Shown here piece by piece: positions 4,376 to 5,501 of a DNA stretch of 5,501 bases. This DNA comes from Clostridia bacterium. Lineage in GTDB: Bacteria; Bacillota; Clostridia; Oscillospirales; Ruminococcaceae. Numbering within the stretch: position 1 is the first letter of the stretch; each line of letters opens with the position of its first letter. Location: positions 1-5,501 of the forward strand of contig JAGKVC010000194.1 of assembly GCA_021152595.1 (NCBI GenBank). Direction: 5' to 3'. The notes below the pieces were generated by a model. The model saw only the letters and a program-made list of their open reading frames with translations, ran no database searches and was not told where the DNA came from. Both the position numbers and the translations under genes were made by a program.

Positions 4376-5333
4376 AGAAATGGCAAGAAATGTGCTGCAT
4401 CGGATGGATGCCTATGAAAAAGATCAGCGAGTGAAAAGGGCTAAAGTCAGAAAGATACTTCCGGCATTTGCAGCGGTGACTGCGCTTGTTGTATGTCTGC
4501 CGGCCGGCGTTTATGCATACGAACTGTATCACAAAGAGTCTGTGCAGAAATACATCGGTGTCAGCGGCGAGCAGATTTTGACGGAATCCGGTTATTCCGC
4601 ACCGCAGAGCTTTTCCAATGACAAGGCAACGCTCACGATTGACACAATGCTCTATGACGGGCATTCGGCACTTGCAGTTGTCACGATCGAGGCGCTTGAC
4701 TCCGCGTACACATTTCCGCATGACTACGGTTTTATGCCGGAGATCGTCTGCGATGCAAATGGTATTGCACTTAAAAGAGATCTGAAAGAACTGGAGGAAA
4801 GAACATATGACGGCAAGTTCCTTTCGGGCTACGGCTACATGAGTATGTGGAAGGATGAAGACCTGCCGTCGAACCAGTGCCGGTATGAGATCAAATTCCC
4901 GAATACAGAAGACTGGAACGGCGAAACACTTTATATGCGCTTTGCAAAGCCTGATGAAAATTATATTTATCAGAATGCAGCAGGCAGAGAACTGCTGGAC
5001 GGCATGATCGTCTCTTTCGATTTTACGCAGAATTGTGACTGCGAAACACTGACCGCGGAAAACGGCGAACAAATATGGCTCTCAGATTTTGAACTGACAC
5101 GCCCCTTGCCGTATCAACACTACGCAGCAACAGGCGAGAACAACTCGACATATAAACTGATCTACAATGACGGCACGGAAGAAGATTTGCGCGCTGTCAG
5201 CGGGTTCGTCAGCACCAATATTACAGAGTATCTGGCAGCCGATGCCCCTTATGATGACGAAACCGCGACAATCATTCATAAGGTTTCGGAGATCGCTGCG
5301 ATTGAGATTGACGGGGTTCGCTATACCAAATAA
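4362..5333 (+). CDS. Single-TM putative anti-sigma factor with large extracellular domain (DUF4179-like)
   Basis: A 323-residue protein. ATG at 4362 preceded by GGAGG (4348-4352) at 9 nt; a TTG at 4341 in frame is possible but lacks its own site. Residues 1-31 are a charged cytoplasmic head (MKTYEEMARNVLHRMDAYEKD and a KRAKVRK cluster), 32-53 a TM helix (ILPAFAAVTALVVCLPAGVYAY), and 55-323 an extracellular region rich in beta-type text: KATLTIDTMLYDGHSALAVV opens an Ig-like unit such as DUF4179, and the end (EIAAIEIDGVRYTK) closes like related DUF5643-type domains. The type II-inside topology, the position after an ECF sigma gene and the 14-nt overlap fit an anti-sigma factor that holds the sigma factor through the ~30-residue head. 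No zinc-binding H..C..C motif of ZAS-type anti-sigmas is seen. CDS certain; family and role inferred. Confidence 0.87.
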   Translation: MKTYEEMARNVLHRMDAYEKDQRVKRAKVRKILPAFAAVTALVVCLPAGVYAYELYHKESVQKYIGVSGEQILTESGYSAPQSFSNDKATLTIDTMLYDGHSALAVVTIEALDSAYTFPHDYGFMPEIVCDANGIALKRDLKELEERTYDGKFLSGYGYMSMWKDEDLPSNQCRYEIKFPNTEDWNGETLYMRFAKPDENYIYQNAAGRELLDGMIVSFDFTQNCDCETLTAENGEQIWLSDFELTRPLPYQHYAATGENNSTYKLIYNDGTEEDLRAVSGFVSTNITEYLAADAPYDDETATIIHKVSEIAAIEIDGVRYTK

Positions 5334-5377
5334 GGAACATTTCTATCTGATTGAAGCGCTTGTATAGATTTGAAACT

Positions 5378-5403
5378 GACGGCTCAGAGAACACTGAGCC
5401 GTC
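5378..5403 (+). terminator. Hairpin after the sigma/anti-sigma operon (no T-tract)
   Basis: GACGGCTCAG (5378-5387), loop AGAACA, CTGAGCCGTC (5394-5403): a perfect 10-bp stem 44 nt after the stop codon. TCAGCCTG follows instead of a T-run, so on its own it is more a 3'-end stabiliser than a terminator; the stronger terminator follows at 5413. Confidence 0.6.
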
Positions 5404-5412
5404 TCAGCCTGT

Positions 5413-5444
5413 CGAAAAAGTCCAGCGAAAGCTGGGCTTTTTCG
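5413..5444 (+). terminator. Rho-independent terminator with GAAA tetraloop
   Basis: CGAAAAAGTCCAGC (5413-5426), loop GAAA, GCTGGGCTTTTTCG (5431-5444). The 14-bp stem has one U-G pair that forms only in plus-strand RNA, and the T-run is built into its 3' arm with A's opposite. This ends the sigma/anti-sigma transcript just ahead of the next promoter. Confidence 0.82.
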
Positions 5445-5451
5445 CATTTAT

Positions 5452-5461
5452 GTGGTATAAT
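5452..5461 (+). promoter_or_regulatory. Extended -10 promoter of the gene at 5485
   Basis: TATAAT at 5456-5461 preceded by TGG (extended -10). No good -35 box lies 16-18 bp upstream (the terminator stem occupies it), so the extended -10 must carry recognition. Transcription should begin near 5468, giving a leader of about 17 nt. Confidence 0.6.
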
Positions 5462-5484
5462 ATAGGTGAAGGGAGCTGAGTAGA

Positions 5485-5501
5485 ATGCTGAGCGAAAACA
5501 G
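5485..5501 (+). CDS. Start of a further gene (partial, five codons visible)
   Basis: ATG at 5485 behind GGGAG (5471-5475) at a spacing of 9 nt, encoding MLSEN before the window ends. The promoter, leader and ribosome binding site just upstream make a real start likely. The product cannot be named. Confidence 0.5.

Noticed and set aside
4272..5072. Minus-strand 266-codon open frame opposite the anti-sigma gene
   Set aside because: Cys/Ile/Phe/His-rich shadow text, no ribosome binding site; the plus-strand frame has domain structure, a TM helix and coupling to the sigma gene.
1..5501. CRISPR array, tRNA, rRNA or a known riboswitch
   Set aside because: No regularly spaced direct repeats, no cloverleaf with CCA-type end and no recognisable aptamer core were seen by eye on either strand.

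Overview
The window looks like a chromosomal segment from a low-to-moderate-GC, Gram-positive gut Firmicute, most likely Ruminococcaceae/Oscillospiraceae (Ruminococcus-like). This is inferred from the strong AGGAGG-type ribosome binding sites, the extended TGn-TATAAT promoters with 17-bp spacers, the protein families and the codon use. No rRNA or tRNA gene is present to fix the genus.

Layout. (1) 1-530, minus strand: a multi-spanning membrane protein, open at the left edge, with its own promoter at 574-602. (2) 748-1288, plus strand: the wreck of a two-component system. A response regulator is cut inside its receiver domain and joined at the first codons of its histidine kinase; the kinase is itself cut after about 80 residues. 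(3) 1239-1424, minus strand: the first ~50 codons of a gene resembling the DUF3991/toprim (CHC2-like) proteins of conjugative elements, abutting the broken kinase. (4) 1449-3000, minus strand: two single-gene transcription units, a two-TM DUF3592-like membrane protein and a two-domain SitI3-like putative immunity protein. Their coding regions are unrelated, but the promoters are nearly identical (one mismatch over about 30 bp) and the 3' ends carry the same terminator. (5) 3003-3162: a 160-bp MITE-like element with 16-bp perfect terminal inverted repeats, TA duplications and nested internal palindromes. It is followed by a 14-bp perfect hairpin and the N-terminal stub of an amidase-like exported protein (to 3396). 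(6) 3503-3679, plus strand: an unrecognised small ORF. (7) 3657-5333, plus strand: an intact ECF-type sigma factor overlapping a single-TM putative anti-sigma/sensor protein, with a good promoter, a ~120-nt leader and hairpins downstream. (8) 5485 onward: the first codons of another gene behind its own promoter.

Overall, 748-3400 reads as an accessory island with broken genes at both ends (two-component system and conjugative-element stub on the left; amidase stub and MITE on the right). Between them lie intact, independently transcribed cassettes. The best candidate for something not already described is this cassette layout: different cargo, possibly orphan immunity genes, inside one shared promoter/terminator frame. 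The ECF sigma/anti-sigma pair on the right is an ordinary regulatory operon. All family names come from reading the proteins, not from database searches.
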